A stretch of 64,000 nucleotides of DNA from DDH964 sp963763205 (lineage in GTDB: Bacteria > Desulfobacterota > Desulfuromonadia > Desulfuromonadales > DDH964), in NCBI GenBank assembly GCA_963763205.1, contig CAVXNQ010000002.1, forward strand, positions 186,001 to 250,000. The letters run 5' to 3'. Each line of letters begins with the position of its first letter. Positions within the stretch are counted from its first letter, which is position 1. Position numbers and translations under genes: made by a program. Shown in pieces: positions 17,703 through 26,205 of the stretch. Below the pieces are notes generated by a model. It was not told where the DNA came from, ran no database searches, and saw nothing but the letters and a program-made list of their open reading frames with translations.

Positions 17703-18601
17703 CAGACTTTCTCCGCAACCCGCTCACCGAGGATGCCGGTGGGGCGGACGATCAGGATGGCGATCAGCATGATAAAAGTGAACGCATCGGCCCAGGTGCT
17801 CGAGACGTAGCCGGCGATAAAGGCATTGAACAGGCCGAGCAACATCCCGCCGAGCATCGCCCCGGGGATGTTGCCGATGCCGCCGATAATCGCGGCGACA
17901 AAGGCGTAGAGCCCGTACTGCCAGCCCATGTTGAAGGTGATGCCCCGGTAGTAGAGGCCGATGAAGAGCCCGCCGATAGCGCCGAGCGAGGAACCGATGA
18001 TGAAGATCACCATGATGATGCGGTTGACGTTGATCCCCATCAACCGGGCGGCATCCTGGTCGATGGAACTGGCGCGGATCGCCGCCCCCAGGCGGGTCTT
18101 GTCGACGAACAGGTAGAGACCGACCATCAGGGCGCAGGAAATGACCAGAATCAGCACCTGGATGAGGCTGATCACGACTCCGCCCAGATTCCAGGTCACC
18201 GCCGGAATCAGTTCGCCGGGAAAGATCAGCATCCGCGGCCCCCAGATCAGCATGATGCCGTTCTGGATCACCAGGCTGGCACCGAGCGCCGAAACCACGG
18301 CCGAAAGCCGCGGCGCCTGTCGGAGCGGGCGGTAGGCAACCTGTTCGAGGATGACGCCGACCAGGGAAATGACCAGGACGGTCAGGCCGAATATCACCAG
18401 CACCGCCGTCAGGGAGGCGACGCCGCCCATGACCTGGGTATAGACGGTCAGGCCGACGAAGGCCGCGGCCGCCACCAGATCGCCGTGGGCAAAGTTGATC
18501 AGGCGCATGACCCCGTAAACCATGGTGTAGCCAAGAGCGACCAAAGCGAAGATGCTGCCGATGGTCAGCCCGTTCACCAGTTGTTGCAGGAAGGTATCCA
18601 T
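17702..18601 (-). CDS. livH: LivH-type ABC transporter permease
   Basis: The other permease of the importer, 299 residues with eight or so membrane helices. Family blocks: LVNGLTIGSIFALVALGYTMVYGVMRLINFAHGDL at the N-terminus and the coupling loop IDQDAARLMGINVNRIIMVIFIIGSSLGAIGG. ATG 18601 gives MDTFLQQLVNGL as in homologues; the ribosome site is weak (GAAAG). It is 135 bases downstream of livK, separated by the strong hairpin at 18690-18720, a common arrangement that lets the binding protein be made in excess over the membrane parts. Confidence 0.95.
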   Translation of the reverse strand: MDTFLQQLVNGLTIGSIFALVALGYTMVYGVMRLINFAHGDLVAAAAFVGLTVYTQVMGGVASLTAVLVIFGLTVLVISLVGVILEQVAYRPLRQAPRLSAVVSALGASLVIQNGIMLIWGPRMLIFPGELIPAVTWNLGGVVISLIQVLILVISCALMVGLYLFVDKTRLGAAIRASSIDQDAARLMGINVNRIIMVIFIIGSSLGAIGGLFIGLYYRGITFNMGWQYGLYAFVAAIIGGIGNIPGAMLGGMLLGLFNAFIAGYVSSTWADAFTFIMLIAILIVRPTGILGERVAEKV

Positions 18602-18689
18602 AATTGACGACTTTCGTTGCGCTGGTTGCTGGCGGGAAGGGTTATGAACTCTCCCCTGAGCAAAAGGAGGCACCGTCAACGGTGGGCCG

Positions 18690-18720
18690 GGAGGGCCGCC
18701 GGGAGCTCCGGCGGCCCTCC
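18690..18720 (-). terminator. Strong hairpin between livK and livH (attenuator / mRNA stabiliser)
   Basis: Perfect 13-bp arms GGAGGGCCGCCGG (18690-18702) and CCGGCGGCCCTCC (18708-18720) around a 5-base loop, 16 bases after the livK stop. There is no T-run next to it; a small ACCGT/ACGGT repeat and then TTTT follow some 25 bases further on. It probably protects the livK end of the message or partly stops transcription. Confidence 0.6.
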
Positions 18721-18736
18721 TGGCAGGGGGCGGGGA

Positions 18737-19870
18737 TCAGTCCTGGCGATAGTCGATCTGGTAGCTGCCGTCCTTCTGGATGTCGTAGGCCATGTAGCCG
18801 CTGCCGGTCCGGTTGCCGTCCTTGGCAAAACTGATCGGTCCGGTCAGGCCGTCGTAGGGCTTCATCGTCCAGAGGAACTCGACGGCTTTCTTGTTGTCGA
18901 AGCTCTTGTTCTGTTCGTAGGCGTAGATGATGGCGCGCATGCCATCAGCGTTGAGCAGGGAATAAATGCTCGGCGGCATCTCACCATACTTGGCCTGATA
19001 CGCCTTCAGAAAATCCTTGGCGATGTCGTAGGGGAGGAGTTCCGGGGTCGGCACGTTGATGATCTTGGTGCCGGCCGCGGCCGGACCGGCCAGCTTGGCG
19101 AAGTCGGGGTTGTCGTTGGCGTCGCCGCCGACGAATTCGGCCTTGATGCCGAGCGCGACCTGCTGGGCGCGCAGCTGCCCGCCATCCGAATAGTAGCCGG
19201 CAAAGTAGATGACGTCGGGGTTTTTGTCCTTGATGCTGGTCAGGATCGGCGTGTAGTTCTGGGAATTGGCCTTGATCTTCTCGTAGGCGACGACGTTGCC
19301 GCCGGCTTTCTTGATTTCGGCAATGACCGCATCGGCGAGACCGGTGGCGTAGCTGGAGAAGTCGGAGAGGACGACAATGTTTTTCGCCTTCTGGTGCTTG
19401 ACCAGGTAATCGGCGGTGAAAACCGCCTGGGCACTGTTGGCGAAGGAATTGCGCAAGAAGGTCCAGTAGCCGTGCTTGGTCAGCGTGTCGCTGGTGCCGT
19501 CGGAGGTCTGCAGGACCTGGGCATTGAAATAGGTCTTCTGGGCCGCCTCGGCGCAGGTCGAGGTATAGGAGCCGACAACCAGCTTCGCCCCCTTGCTGAC
19601 CAGTTCCTTGGCACAGATGGCGGCCTTCATGGCGCTCCCCTCGTCATCGCAGGTGACCACTTCGATCTTTTTGCCGAGCACGCCGCCGGCGGCGTTGGCC
19701 TGCTCGGCCACCAGGCGGGCGGCATTGTCGATCCCCTGCCCTTCGCTGGCATACTCGCCGGTGATCGGCGCCTGGACGCCGACGACCAGCGTGTCGGCGG
19801 CGAAGGCACCGGAGGCGAAGAACAGACCGGGCAGAACCATGGCCACCAGGGCCTTACAGAACGTTCTCAT
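18737..19870 (-). CDS. livK: LivK-type periplasmic amino-acid binding protein
   Basis: Periplasmic binding protein of the HAAT importer, 377 residues. A Sec signal peptide MRTFCKALVAMVLPGLFFASGAFA is cleaved before ADTLVVGVQAP. The mature protein is a type I periplasmic fold (Peripla_BP_6): GVQAPITGEYASEGQGIDNAA, VTCDDEGSAMKAAICAKEL, VVGSYTSTCAEAA, VLSDFSSYATGLAD, YFAGYYSDGGQLRAQ. ATG 19870 has GGAGAT at proper spacing; the ATG six bases upstream is too close to it. It lies 118 bases after proline dehydrogenase 1 with only a short GC hairpin between, so both may be read from the sigma-54 promoter at 20942. Ligand not fixed by sequence; proline or another catabolised amino acid is an inference. 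Confidence 0.95.
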   Translation of the reverse strand: MRTFCKALVAMVLPGLFFASGAFAADTLVVGVQAPITGEYASEGQGIDNAARLVAEQANAAGGVLGKKIEVVTCDDEGSAMKAAICAKELVSKGAKLVVGSYTSTCAEAAQKTYFNAQVLQTSDGTSDTLTKHGYWTFLRNSFANSAQAVFTADYLVKHQKAKNIVVLSDFSSYATGLADAVIAEIKKAGGNVVAYEKIKANSQNYTPILTSIKDKNPDVIYFAGYYSDGGQLRAQQVALGIKAEFVGGDANDNPDFAKLAGPAAAGTKIINVPTPELLPYDIAKDFLKAYQAKYGEMPPSIYSLLNADGMRAIIYAYEQNKSFDNKKAVEFLWTMKPYDGLTGPISFAKDGNRTGSGYMAYDIQKDGSYQIDYRQD

Positions 19871-19952
19871 GGGCATATCTCCTTTTCTGGTTGATGGCTG
19901 CGGCCACGGTGCGGACCGGGGCGACAACCGGCTGATCACTGCAGACGAAAAC

Positions 19953-19969
19953 ACGGGGGGAATCCCCCG
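19953..19969. terminator. Short GC hairpin between proline dehydrogenase 1 and livK
   Basis: CGGGGG-GAAT-CCCCCG style inverted repeat. On the minus strand it is followed by GTGTTTTCG, a poor T-run, so it is at most a weak terminator within a likely proline dehydrogenase-liv operon. Confidence 0.35.
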
Positions 19970-19988
19970 CGCGCGAATTCAGAGGGGC

Positions 19989-20900
19989 CTATTTGCCGGG
20001 CGCCAGGCCGAGCATCTGGCGCAGAGCATGGCGCGCGATACTCGGATTTTCCTTCAACCGTCGCCGCGAGTACGGGAGCCACGCTTCGCCGTAGGGCACG
20101 TAGATCCGCAAGCGGTGACCGCCGTCGACGATGATCCGGCGCAGTTCCTCATCGACGCCGAGCAACATCTGGAATTCGTAGGCGTCCGGTTCCAGCCCCA
20201 GATCATCGATCAGGCGCAGCGCTTCGAAAACCAGCTGTTCATCGTGGGTGGCGATGCCGACGTAGGCGCCCTTGCGCAGCAATCGCTCCAGGCAGGTGAC
20301 GAAACTGCGGTTGATGATCCGCATATCCTTGTAGGCCAGGGAACGCGGCTCATTGTAGATCCCCTTGCACAGGCGCAGGTTCACCTCGCCGTCGAACAGC
20401 CCGTCGATATCGGCCAGGGTCCGGCGCAGGTAGGCCTGAATGACGGTCCCGACGTGACCCGGGAATTCACCCCGAAGCCGTCGGTAAAGGTCGAGGGTCG
20501 CGTCCGTGCAGGCGGTGTCCTCCATGTCGAGGCGTACGAAATTGCCGAGTTCGGCCGCCCGGGCCACGATCTCCCGGATATTGCCGTAGGCCAGTTCCGG
20601 GTCCAGCTGCAGACCCATCTGGGTCGGTTTGAGGGAGAGGTTGCCCTGGAGCTGCTCACGCGCAATGGTATCCAGGATGCGCAGGCACTCTTCCTTGAAA
20701 AAGGTCGCCTGCTCCTCCTTGGTGATGAACTCGCCGAGGATGTCGAGGGTCGTCATCATGCCCTGGCGGTTGAGGTCACGGGACACCCTGACCGCATCCT
20801 CCAGGTGTTCGCCAGCGATATACCCTTTGGCAAAGTAACCGACCAGGGATCCCGGAACATGCATGATGGTCTTGGAAACCAGCAGGTTGAAAAATGACAT
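19989..20900 (-). CDS. Proline dehydrogenase (monofunctional), copy 1
   Basis: FAD-dependent oxidation of proline to P5C, passing electrons to quinone. 303 residues, the short monofunctional form found in Bacillus and Deinococcus rather than the fused PutA. Barrel motifs: GNLSLKPTQMGLQLD, NFVRLDMEDTACTDATLDLYR, HVGTVIQAYLRRT, NLRLCKGIYNEP, YVGIATHDEQLV, YEFQMLLGV, and the C-terminal YVPYGEAWLPYSRRRLKENP with the conserved R-R/E region that binds substrate carboxylate. ATG 20900 follows GGAGTCGTGGC. It has its own sigma-54 promoter 42 bases upstream and is followed by livK. A close paralogue is at 23449-24357. Confidence 0.95.
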   Translation of the reverse strand: MSFFNLLVSKTIMHVPGSLVGYFAKGYIAGEHLEDAVRVSRDLNRQGMMTTLDILGEFITKEEQATFFKEECLRILDTIAREQLQGNLSLKPTQMGLQLDPELAYGNIREIVARAAELGNFVRLDMEDTACTDATLDLYRRLRGEFPGHVGTVIQAYLRRTLADIDGLFDGEVNLRLCKGIYNEPRSLAYKDMRIINRSFVTCLERLLRKGAYVGIATHDEQLVFEALRLIDDLGLEPDAYEFQMLLGVDEELRRIIVDGGHRLRIYVPYGEAWLPYSRRRLKENPSIARHALRQMLGLAPGK

Positions 20901-20941
20901 GCCACGACTCCGTTGTTGAGGTTGCGGATAACGGATGAAAG

Positions 20942-20957
20942 AGCAAGGGCAATGCCA
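20942..20957 (-). promoter_or_regulatory. Sigma-54 (-24/-12) promoter for proline dehydrogenase 1
   Basis: Minus strand TGGCATTGCCCTTGCT: GG and GC are exactly 10 bases apart, and both flanks fit TGGCAC-N5-TTGC with one change. It ends 41 bases before the start codon. The 22 bases 20937-20958 are identical to 26185-26206 in front of P5C dehydrogenase. Confidence 0.88.
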
Positions 20958-21211
20958 AACGTTGTTCTCCCAGGTAAAATAAGCCGCCGGCAGCGGTTGC
21001 CCCCGGGCTGAAAACAACCGAGAGAGTATACCATCCGCCGGAAAGATGGCACCCTGAAGCCCCGCAGGAGCGCTGAAAAGCCATTCATGCCGGCAGTTTG
21101 CTCCCATCGTTGCGCGCGCCGGAAGACCCCGGGGCCCGCTTTGCCGAGCCGCCCGGCGACACCCGGTCCGGAACGAAGCCCCGATCGCCAGCGCAACGGG
21201 AGGCAGGCATT

Positions 21212-21229
21212 TTATACCGAACTGTATAA
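21212..21229. promoter_or_regulatory. Palindromic enhancer-site candidate TTATAC-N6-GTATAA
   Basis: A perfect 6+6 inverted repeat with a 6-base spacer, the geometry of TyrR-type boxes. It lies about 255 bases upstream of the sigma-54 promoter at 20942 and just 8 bases past the end of the activator gene. A near copy is at 26503-26520. Inferred target: the activator encoded at 21237-22988. The rest of 20901-21236 shows no gene. Confidence 0.6.
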
Positions 21230-21236
21230 TGGGGGA

Positions 21237-22988
21237 TCAGCCTTTCAGGGATGAGCGGCCGATTCCATAGCGCTTGAGCTTGCGGGCGATGGTGGCTTGG
21301 GTGACGCCCAGCGCTTCGGCCATCTGCACCTGGTTGTCGAAGCGGTCGGCGGCCCGCCGCAGCAGGGAGCGCTCGATACTGGCCACCGCCTGGGGCAGGG
21401 TCATCTCCTCCGGCCAGGCGGTCCCCGGTGCCGTGGCCTTTTCCACCGTGCCGATGACGTTGGCCGGCAGATCCTTGAGGTCGATCAACTCGGTTTCGGA
21501 CATGACCACCAGCCGTTCGCAGATGTTCATCAGCTCCCGCACGTTGCCCGGGAAGGGGTAGGCGAGCAGGGCATCGGTGGCGGCCAGGGTCAGGCGCCTT
21601 TTAAGGCCGTTCTTGGCGGCAAAGTGCTCGATGTAATGGCGCAGCAGGGGGAGGACGCAGTCGGTGCGCTCGCGCACGGCGGGGATGTAGAGGGGAATGA
21701 CGTTGAGCCGGTAGTAGAGATCGAGGCGAAACTTTTCCTGCCGCACCATCTCTTCGAGGTCGCGGTGGGTGGCGGCCAGGATCCGCACGTCGACAGCCCT
21801 CGGCTTGGTGTCCCCGAGTCGTGTCACCTTGCCGTCTTCCAGGAAGCGCAGCAGCTTGACCTGGGAGCCAAGGGGCAGTTCGGCGATCTCGTCCAGGAAC
21901 AGGATGCCGCCGTCGGCCAACTCCAGATAACCGGGCTTGCCGCTCTGGGCGCCGGTAAACGCCCCCTTCTCGTAGCCGAACAGCTCCGACTCGATCAGCG
22001 ACTCGGGAATCGCGCCGCAGTTGATCTTGATCATCGGCTTCTCGGCACGGGAGGAATTCTTGTGGATCAGGTCGGCGATCAGCCCCTTGCCGACCCCCGA
22101 CTCGCCGAGGAGCAGCACCGAGGAATCGACCGCGCTGACCTTGACGGCCTGGCGCAACGCCTTGAGCATGCAGGGGCTCTTGGCGATGATCTGGCGGGCG
22201 GCGAGGTTGGCCTGCTGCATCTCGACGATCTGGTGCCGGAACTGGTCGCGAAAGGCCTGCTGCTCTTCGAGTTCGCGCTGCAGATTGTCGATCTCGGTGA
22301 TGTCCCGTTCGCTGACCACGACGCGGAAAATATTGCCCTGGGCATCAAAGACCGGGGTCCCGGTGGAAATCAGCTGCCGTCCGTTGTGGTTGCGCTGCAG
22401 CAGGCTGACCGTCTCGCGGTTGCGTATCGCCTCGAGGGCCGCGGAGCGATCGACGAACCCCCAGCTCAGAAGTTCTTCCATTCCGCGTCCGACGACCGCG
22501 GCGGCCTTGATGTTGTTGATCCGTTCGGAGGCGGGATTGATCCGGATCACGGTGGCGTTGGCATCGCAGATCCAGAGCCCGTCGGACGAGGAATCGATGA
22601 TCGCGTCGAGCTCCGCCACCAGCTCGTCCACCCCGGTGCTCGCCACGAAGAGGCACATGGCCCCCAGGGTCTCGCCGCCGCTGGCGACATGATTCATCCA
22701 GACCAGGTAACTGCCGCCGCCGGCCAGCACCGCCGGCTCGGTCCGGCGCTTGCGGTCGAGCAGGGTCAGGGCCAGCTTCGGCCAGAGCTGGGGGAGGACC
22801 GCCTCGACATGCTGACCGACCTGCGCACCCAGGTTATCGTGGACCACCCCCTGGGTAAGACGAACCAGGCCATCCCGGTCGACGACCAGCAAACCGTCCC
22901 CCAAGGCCCGCACCAGGTCGGGGCAGAGGGCGAGTTGAGCGAAGTCCCCCGCCCCCGGGTCGCTGCGATTATCCGTCCTGTCGTTCAT
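21237..22988 (-). CDS. Sigma-54-dependent activator with PAS domain (TyrR-like)
   Basis: An enhancer-binding protein of 583 residues. N-terminal ~1-125 is a divergent sensory region, ~125-245 a PAS domain (LDAIIDSSSDGLWICDANATV to VVVSERDITEIDNLQ) followed by a coiled coil, then the AAA+ core: Walker A GESGVGKG at 295-302, the sigma-54 contact loop GAFTGA at 342-347, Walker B GGILFLDEIAEL. The C-terminal helix-turn-helix QVQMAEALGVTQATIARKLKRYGIG is TyrR/Fis-like. ATG 22988 follows GGAGCGGGC. No receiver domain, so it is not phosphorylated by a kinase; it likely senses a small ligand. Its position between two sigma-54 operons for proline breakdown makes them its probable targets. Confidence 0.95.
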   Translation of the reverse strand: MNDRTDNRSDPGAGDFAQLALCPDLVRALGDGLLVVDRDGLVRLTQGVVHDNLGAQVGQHVEAVLPQLWPKLALTLLDRKRRTEPAVLAGGGSYLVWMNHVASGGETLGAMCLFVASTGVDELVAELDAIIDSSSDGLWICDANATVIRINPASERINNIKAAAVVGRGMEELLSWGFVDRSAALEAIRNRETVSLLQRNHNGRQLISTGTPVFDAQGNIFRVVVSERDITEIDNLQRELEEQQAFRDQFRHQIVEMQQANLAARQIIAKSPCMLKALRQAVKVSAVDSSVLLLGESGVGKGLIADLIHKNSSRAEKPMIKINCGAIPESLIESELFGYEKGAFTGAQSGKPGYLELADGGILFLDEIAELPLGSQVKLLRFLEDGKVTRLGDTKPRAVDVRILAATHRDLEEMVRQEKFRLDLYYRLNVIPLYIPAVRERTDCVLPLLRHYIEHFAAKNGLKRRLTLAATDALLAYPFPGNVRELMNICERLVVMSETELIDLKDLPANVIGTVEKATAPGTAWPEEMTLPQAVASIERSLLRRAADRFDNQVQMAEALGVTQATIARKLKRYGIGRSSLKG

Positions 22989-23063
22989 GCCCGCTCCTTT
23001 TTCCGCGGCTCGTTTCGGACCGCCCAGGACATTTTATCCACTTTTGAATATTTTTCCAAGCAT

Positions 23064-23081
23064 TTATGCAGTTCAGTATCC
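23064..23081. promoter_or_regulatory. Weak copy of the TTATAC-N6-GTATAA site upstream of the activator gene
   Basis: TTATGC-N6-GTATCC, sharing TTAT-C and GTAT with the two better sites and the same 6-base spacer, 76 bases before the activator start. It could serve autoregulation. Match is partial, so confidence is low. Confidence 0.3.
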
Positions 23082-23100
23082 TTGAGGGCCTCTCCTTGAT

Positions 23101-23142
23101 GCAGAACGGGGGGTTGCCCGTGCGGGCAACCCCCCGTTCTGC
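23101..23142. terminator. Very strong 20-bp inverted repeat
   Basis: Perfect 20-base arms (23101-23120 and 23123-23142) starting GCAGAACGGGG with a 2-base loop. It sits 36 bases beyond the stop of the small gene at 23179 and upstream of the activator gene. Neither side has a T-run, but a stem this long probably ends the P5C dehydrogenase/proline dehydrogenase 2 transcript or insulates the activator gene. Confidence 0.7.
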
Positions 23143-23178
23143 GTAGGGTCTATGGCTGATTCCTGCCGAGGGCCGGTG

Positions 23179-23439
23179 TCACGCGGCCCGGACACAGTTG
23201 GCGGAGCTCCAGCGCCCGGCATCGGCCAGCCGCGGCAGGGTCAGCTGACGTCCCGGCCCGATCGAGCCGCTGCCGACGGCCTCCAGCAGCCGGACCGTCA
23301 CTTCCGTCGGGGCCAGGGCAACCACCTCCGCACGCCCATGGTAGGCGAATCCGCCCGCGCTCCACCGGGCGACGACCGGCATGCCGACGCGCAGCCCGCG
23401 ATCCTCATCGCCCAGCTCCATGATCGGATCCCGTCCCAT
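23179..23439 (-). CDS. Small conserved-looking protein downstream of proline dehydrogenase 2
   Basis: An 86-residue soluble protein starting ATG 23439 with GGAGGAGCC in front, only 9 bases after the proline dehydrogenase 2 stop, so it is certainly in that operon. It reads as an all-beta, possibly SH3-like fold: GLRVGMPVVARWSAGGFAYHG, AEVVALAPTEVTVRLLEAVG, GPGRQLTLPRL. No Cys cluster, no signal peptide. I do not recognise a family. A PilZ-like or SH3-like small binding domain is possible but unproven. Its placement suggests an accessory role in proline oxidation. Confidence 0.7.
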   Translation of the reverse strand: MGRDPIMELGDEDRGLRVGMPVVARWSAGGFAYHGRAEVVALAPTEVTVRLLEAVGSGSIGPGRQLTLPRLADAGRWSSANCVRAA

Positions 23440-23448
23440 GGCTCCTCC

Positions 23449-24357
23449 TCAGTGGCCGTGCAGGCCGAGCATCTGCCGCAGGGCGTGGCGGGCGATGCTC
23501 GGGTTCTCCTTGAGGCGCCGCTTGGAATAGGGGAGCCAGGACTCGCCGAAGGGAACGTAAACCCGCAGGCGGTGCCCCTGGGCCACCAGCAACCGCCGCA
23601 GCTGTTCGTCGACCCCGAGCAGCATCTGAAACTCGTACTGCTCGGGGCGCAGCCGGTAGCGGGCGATCAGGCGCAGCGCCTCGACCACCAGCCGCTCATC
23701 GTGGGTGGCGATGCCGACATAGGCGCCCTGCTCGAAGAGCTTCTCCAGGCAGTAAAGGTAATTGCGGTTGATCACCTCGTAGTCCTTGTAGGCATGCTCC
23801 CGGGCTTCGTTGTAGATCCCCTTGCAGAGCCGGACGTTCAAAGGTGCATCTCCCAAAGCCTCGATATCGGCGGCGGTGCGCCGCAGGTAGGCCTGAAGCA
23901 CCGTCCCGACATGTTCGGGGAACTCTGCGCGCAACTGCCGGAAAATCTCGAGCGTGGCATCGGTACAGGGGACATCCTCCATGTCGATGCGCACGAAATT
24001 GCGCTTGGCGGCCGCCAGGGCGACGATCTCCCGGATGTTGTCGAAGGCAAAACTCCGATCCAGCTGCAACCCCATCTGACTGGGTTTGAGCGACAGGTTG
24101 GCCGCCAACCCATGGGCCTCTATGGTGCGCAGGATCTCCAGGCACTGATCCTTGAAGCCGGCAGCCTCCTCCCGGGTGGTGATGAACTCGCCGAGGAGGT
24201 CAATGGTCGCCAGGGTCCGCTCGGCATTGAGCGCAGTGGCAACGGCCACCGAGTCTTCCAGCTGGCGACCCGCAACGTAGTCTTTGGCAAAAAAACCGAC
24301 GACGGGTCCCGGCACATGCATGATGGTCTTGGCTACCAGGAAGTTGAACAGGGACAT
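23449..24357 (-). CDS. Proline dehydrogenase (monofunctional), copy 2
   Basis: 302 residues, close paralogue of copy 1 (shared blocks NLSLKPSQMGLQLD, RIDMEDVPCTDATLE, LQAYLRRTAADIEAL, NVRLCKGIYNEA, YVGIATHDERLVVEALRLI, YEFQMLLGVDEQLRR, YSKRRLKENPSIARHALRQM). The FAD and substrate motifs are complete, so both copies look active. It is 97 bases downstream of P5C dehydrogenase and is followed by the small protein gene. This copy is positioned to channel P5C to the dehydrogenase made from the same transcript, whereas copy 1 sits with the importer. ATG 24357 gives the same MSxFNxLVxKTIMHVPG start as copy 1. Confidence 0.95.
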   Translation of the reverse strand: MSLFNFLVAKTIMHVPGPVVGFFAKDYVAGRQLEDSVAVATALNAERTLATIDLLGEFITTREEAAGFKDQCLEILRTIEAHGLAANLSLKPSQMGLQLDRSFAFDNIREIVALAAAKRNFVRIDMEDVPCTDATLEIFRQLRAEFPEHVGTVLQAYLRRTAADIEALGDAPLNVRLCKGIYNEAREHAYKDYEVINRNYLYCLEKLFEQGAYVGIATHDERLVVEALRLIARYRLRPEQYEFQMLLGVDEQLRRLLVAQGHRLRVYVPFGESWLPYSKRRLKENPSIARHALRQMLGLHGH

Positions 24358-24454
24358 GGCTCGATCCTCAAAGCCGGCGGCCGGACTCGGCGGCGGGCGG
24401 GAAAAGTGCCGGGCGACGTCCCTTGCGGGAACGCCGCCCGGCCGCTGGTTCGAC

Positions 24455-26098
24455 TCAGGCCTCGCCCATGAAGGGATAGGCGACATCCTCGGGGGGCGCG
24501 AAATTTTCCTTGATGGTCCGTGCCGAGGTCCACTTGAGCAGGTTGAAGACACTGCCGGCCTTGTCGTTGGTCCCGGAGGCCCGGCCGCCGCCGAACGGTT
24601 GCTGGCCGACCACGGCCCCGGTCGGTTTGTCGTTGATGTAGAAGTTCCCGGCGGCGTTCTCGAGCCGTACCAGGGCACTGCTCACGGCCGCTCGCTCGGT
24701 GGCAAAGACCGCTCCGGTCAGGGCATAGGGGGAGGTCTGGTCGCAGAGATCGAGGGTTTCCTCGTAGCGCTCGTCCGCGTAAACGTAAATCGTCATGACC
24801 GGGCCGAAGATTTCCTCTTCCATGGTCCGGAACCGGGGGTTGGCGGTCAGGATCACGGTCGGCTCGATGAAATAGCCCTTGCTGTCATCGTAGCCCCCGC
24901 CGATGATGACTTCGGCGTCCTCGGCGTTTTTCGCATAATCGATGTACCCGGTGATGCTGGCAAAGGCATTCTTGTCGATGACGGCGTTGACGAAGTTGGA
25001 AAAATCGGCGACATCCCCCATCTTCAGGCTGCCGATGACCGCCTCCAGGCGGGAGCGGACCTGCGGCCAGAGGCTTTTCGGGATGTAGGCCCGGGAAGCG
25101 GCGGAACATTTCTGCCCCTGGTACTCAAAGGCCCCGCGGACGATGCCGGTCACCAGCTGCTCGACGTTGGCCGAGGCGTGGGCGAAGATGAAATCCTTGC
25201 CGCCGGTCTCCCCGACGATGCGCGGGTAGTACTTGTAGCTGGCGATGTTGGCGCCGATGGTCTGCCACATGCCGTGGAAAACGGCGGTCGAACCGGTGAA
25301 GTGAATCCCGGCCAGGTTGGCATCGGCCAGGCACAGGGGGCCGACCTGGGACCCGGGCCCGGGGACGAAGTTGATGACCCCGTCCGGCAGCCCGGCCTCC
25401 TTGAGGATCTGCATGAAATGGTAGGCCGCATAGACCCCCGTCGAGGCGGGCTTCCAGACCACTGTGTTGCCCATGATCGCCGGGGCGGTCGGCAGGTTGC
25501 CGCCGATGGCGGTGAAGTTGAAGGGGGTCACCGCGAAGACGAACCCCTCCAGCGGCCGGTGCTGGAGCATGTTCCACAGCCCCCGGGGCGAGTAAAGGGG
25601 CTGCTGGGTATAGATTTCCTGGGCGAAGTAGCAGTTGAAGCGTAGAAAGTCGATGAGTTCGCAAGCCGAGTCGATCTCGGCCTGGTAAGCGTTCTTGCTG
25701 GCGGACAGCATGGTCGCGCCGTTGAGGACGAAACGGTATTTTCCGGCCAGCAGGTCGGCCGCCTTGAGGAATATGGCACAGCGTTCCTCCCAGCGCATGG
25801 CCGCCCACTGGTGGCGCGCGTCGAGGGCGGCGGTGATCGCCTGCTGCACCTCCTCCTTGCCCGCCTGGTGGCAGTCGGCCAGGACATGCTGGTGGTCGTG
25901 GGGCTGCACCACCTTGGCCAGCTTGCCGGTCTTGACCTCCCGTCCGCCGATGAGCAGGGGGATTTCGAGCCGCTCCGCCTTCATCTTTTCAAGCTTGGCC
26001 TTGAGCGCCCGGCGTTCGTCGGTGCCCGGCGCATAAGTCAGCTGGGGCTCGTTAACGGGAGTGGGGATCCGGACGATGGCGTTGTTCAATGGAAGCAT
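24455..26098 (-). CDS. pruA: 1-pyrroline-5-carboxylate dehydrogenase
   Basis: NAD-dependent oxidation of glutamate semialdehyde/P5C to glutamate. 547 residues, the length of the ALDH4/mitochondrial-type enzyme. The nucleophile is C331 in GQKCSAASRAY and the general base E297 in VGETGGKDFIF; other blocks are AVTPFNFTAIGGNL, VVWKPASTG, FTGSTAVFHGM, EEEIFGPVMTIYVY and INDKPTGAVVGQQPFGG. ATG 26098 gives MLPLNNAIVRIPTPVNEP, like animal and Deinococcus homologues. Its promoter at 26190 is the same sequence as that of proline dehydrogenase 1. First gene of pruA-proline dehydrogenase 2-small protein. Confidence 0.96.
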   Translation of the reverse strand: MLPLNNAIVRIPTPVNEPQLTYAPGTDERRALKAKLEKMKAERLEIPLLIGGREVKTGKLAKVVQPHDHQHVLADCHQAGKEEVQQAITAALDARHQWAAMRWEERCAIFLKAADLLAGKYRFVLNGATMLSASKNAYQAEIDSACELIDFLRFNCYFAQEIYTQQPLYSPRGLWNMLQHRPLEGFVFAVTPFNFTAIGGNLPTAPAIMGNTVVWKPASTGVYAAYHFMQILKEAGLPDGVINFVPGPGSQVGPLCLADANLAGIHFTGSTAVFHGMWQTIGANIASYKYYPRIVGETGGKDFIFAHASANVEQLVTGIVRGAFEYQGQKCSAASRAYIPKSLWPQVRSRLEAVIGSLKMGDVADFSNFVNAVIDKNAFASITGYIDYAKNAEDAEVIIGGGYDDSKGYFIEPTVILTANPRFRTMEEEIFGPVMTIYVYADERYEETLDLCDQTSPYALTGAVFATERAAVSSALVRLENAAGNFYINDKPTGAVVGQQPFGGGRASGTNDKAGSVFNLLKWTSARTIKENFAPPEDVAYPFMGEA

Positions 26099-26189
26099 AT
26101 GTCACCTCTCGAGAAAGTGTCGCGCCCTGGTCGGGCGGCGCGGGACGCGGGGCGAGCGCAGCCCGTGCCGTCAGCTACCGGTTAGAAAG

Positions 26190-26205
26190 AGCAAGGGCAA
26201 TGCCA
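26190..26205 (-). promoter_or_regulatory. Sigma-54 promoter for P5C dehydrogenase operon
   Basis: Minus strand TGGCATTGCCCTTGCT, identical to the site at 20942-20957, ending 91 bases before the start codon. GG-N10-GC spacing is exact. A possible IHF site, AAACAATAATTTA (one mismatch), lies at 26260-26272 between this promoter and the palindrome at 26503. Confidence 0.88.
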
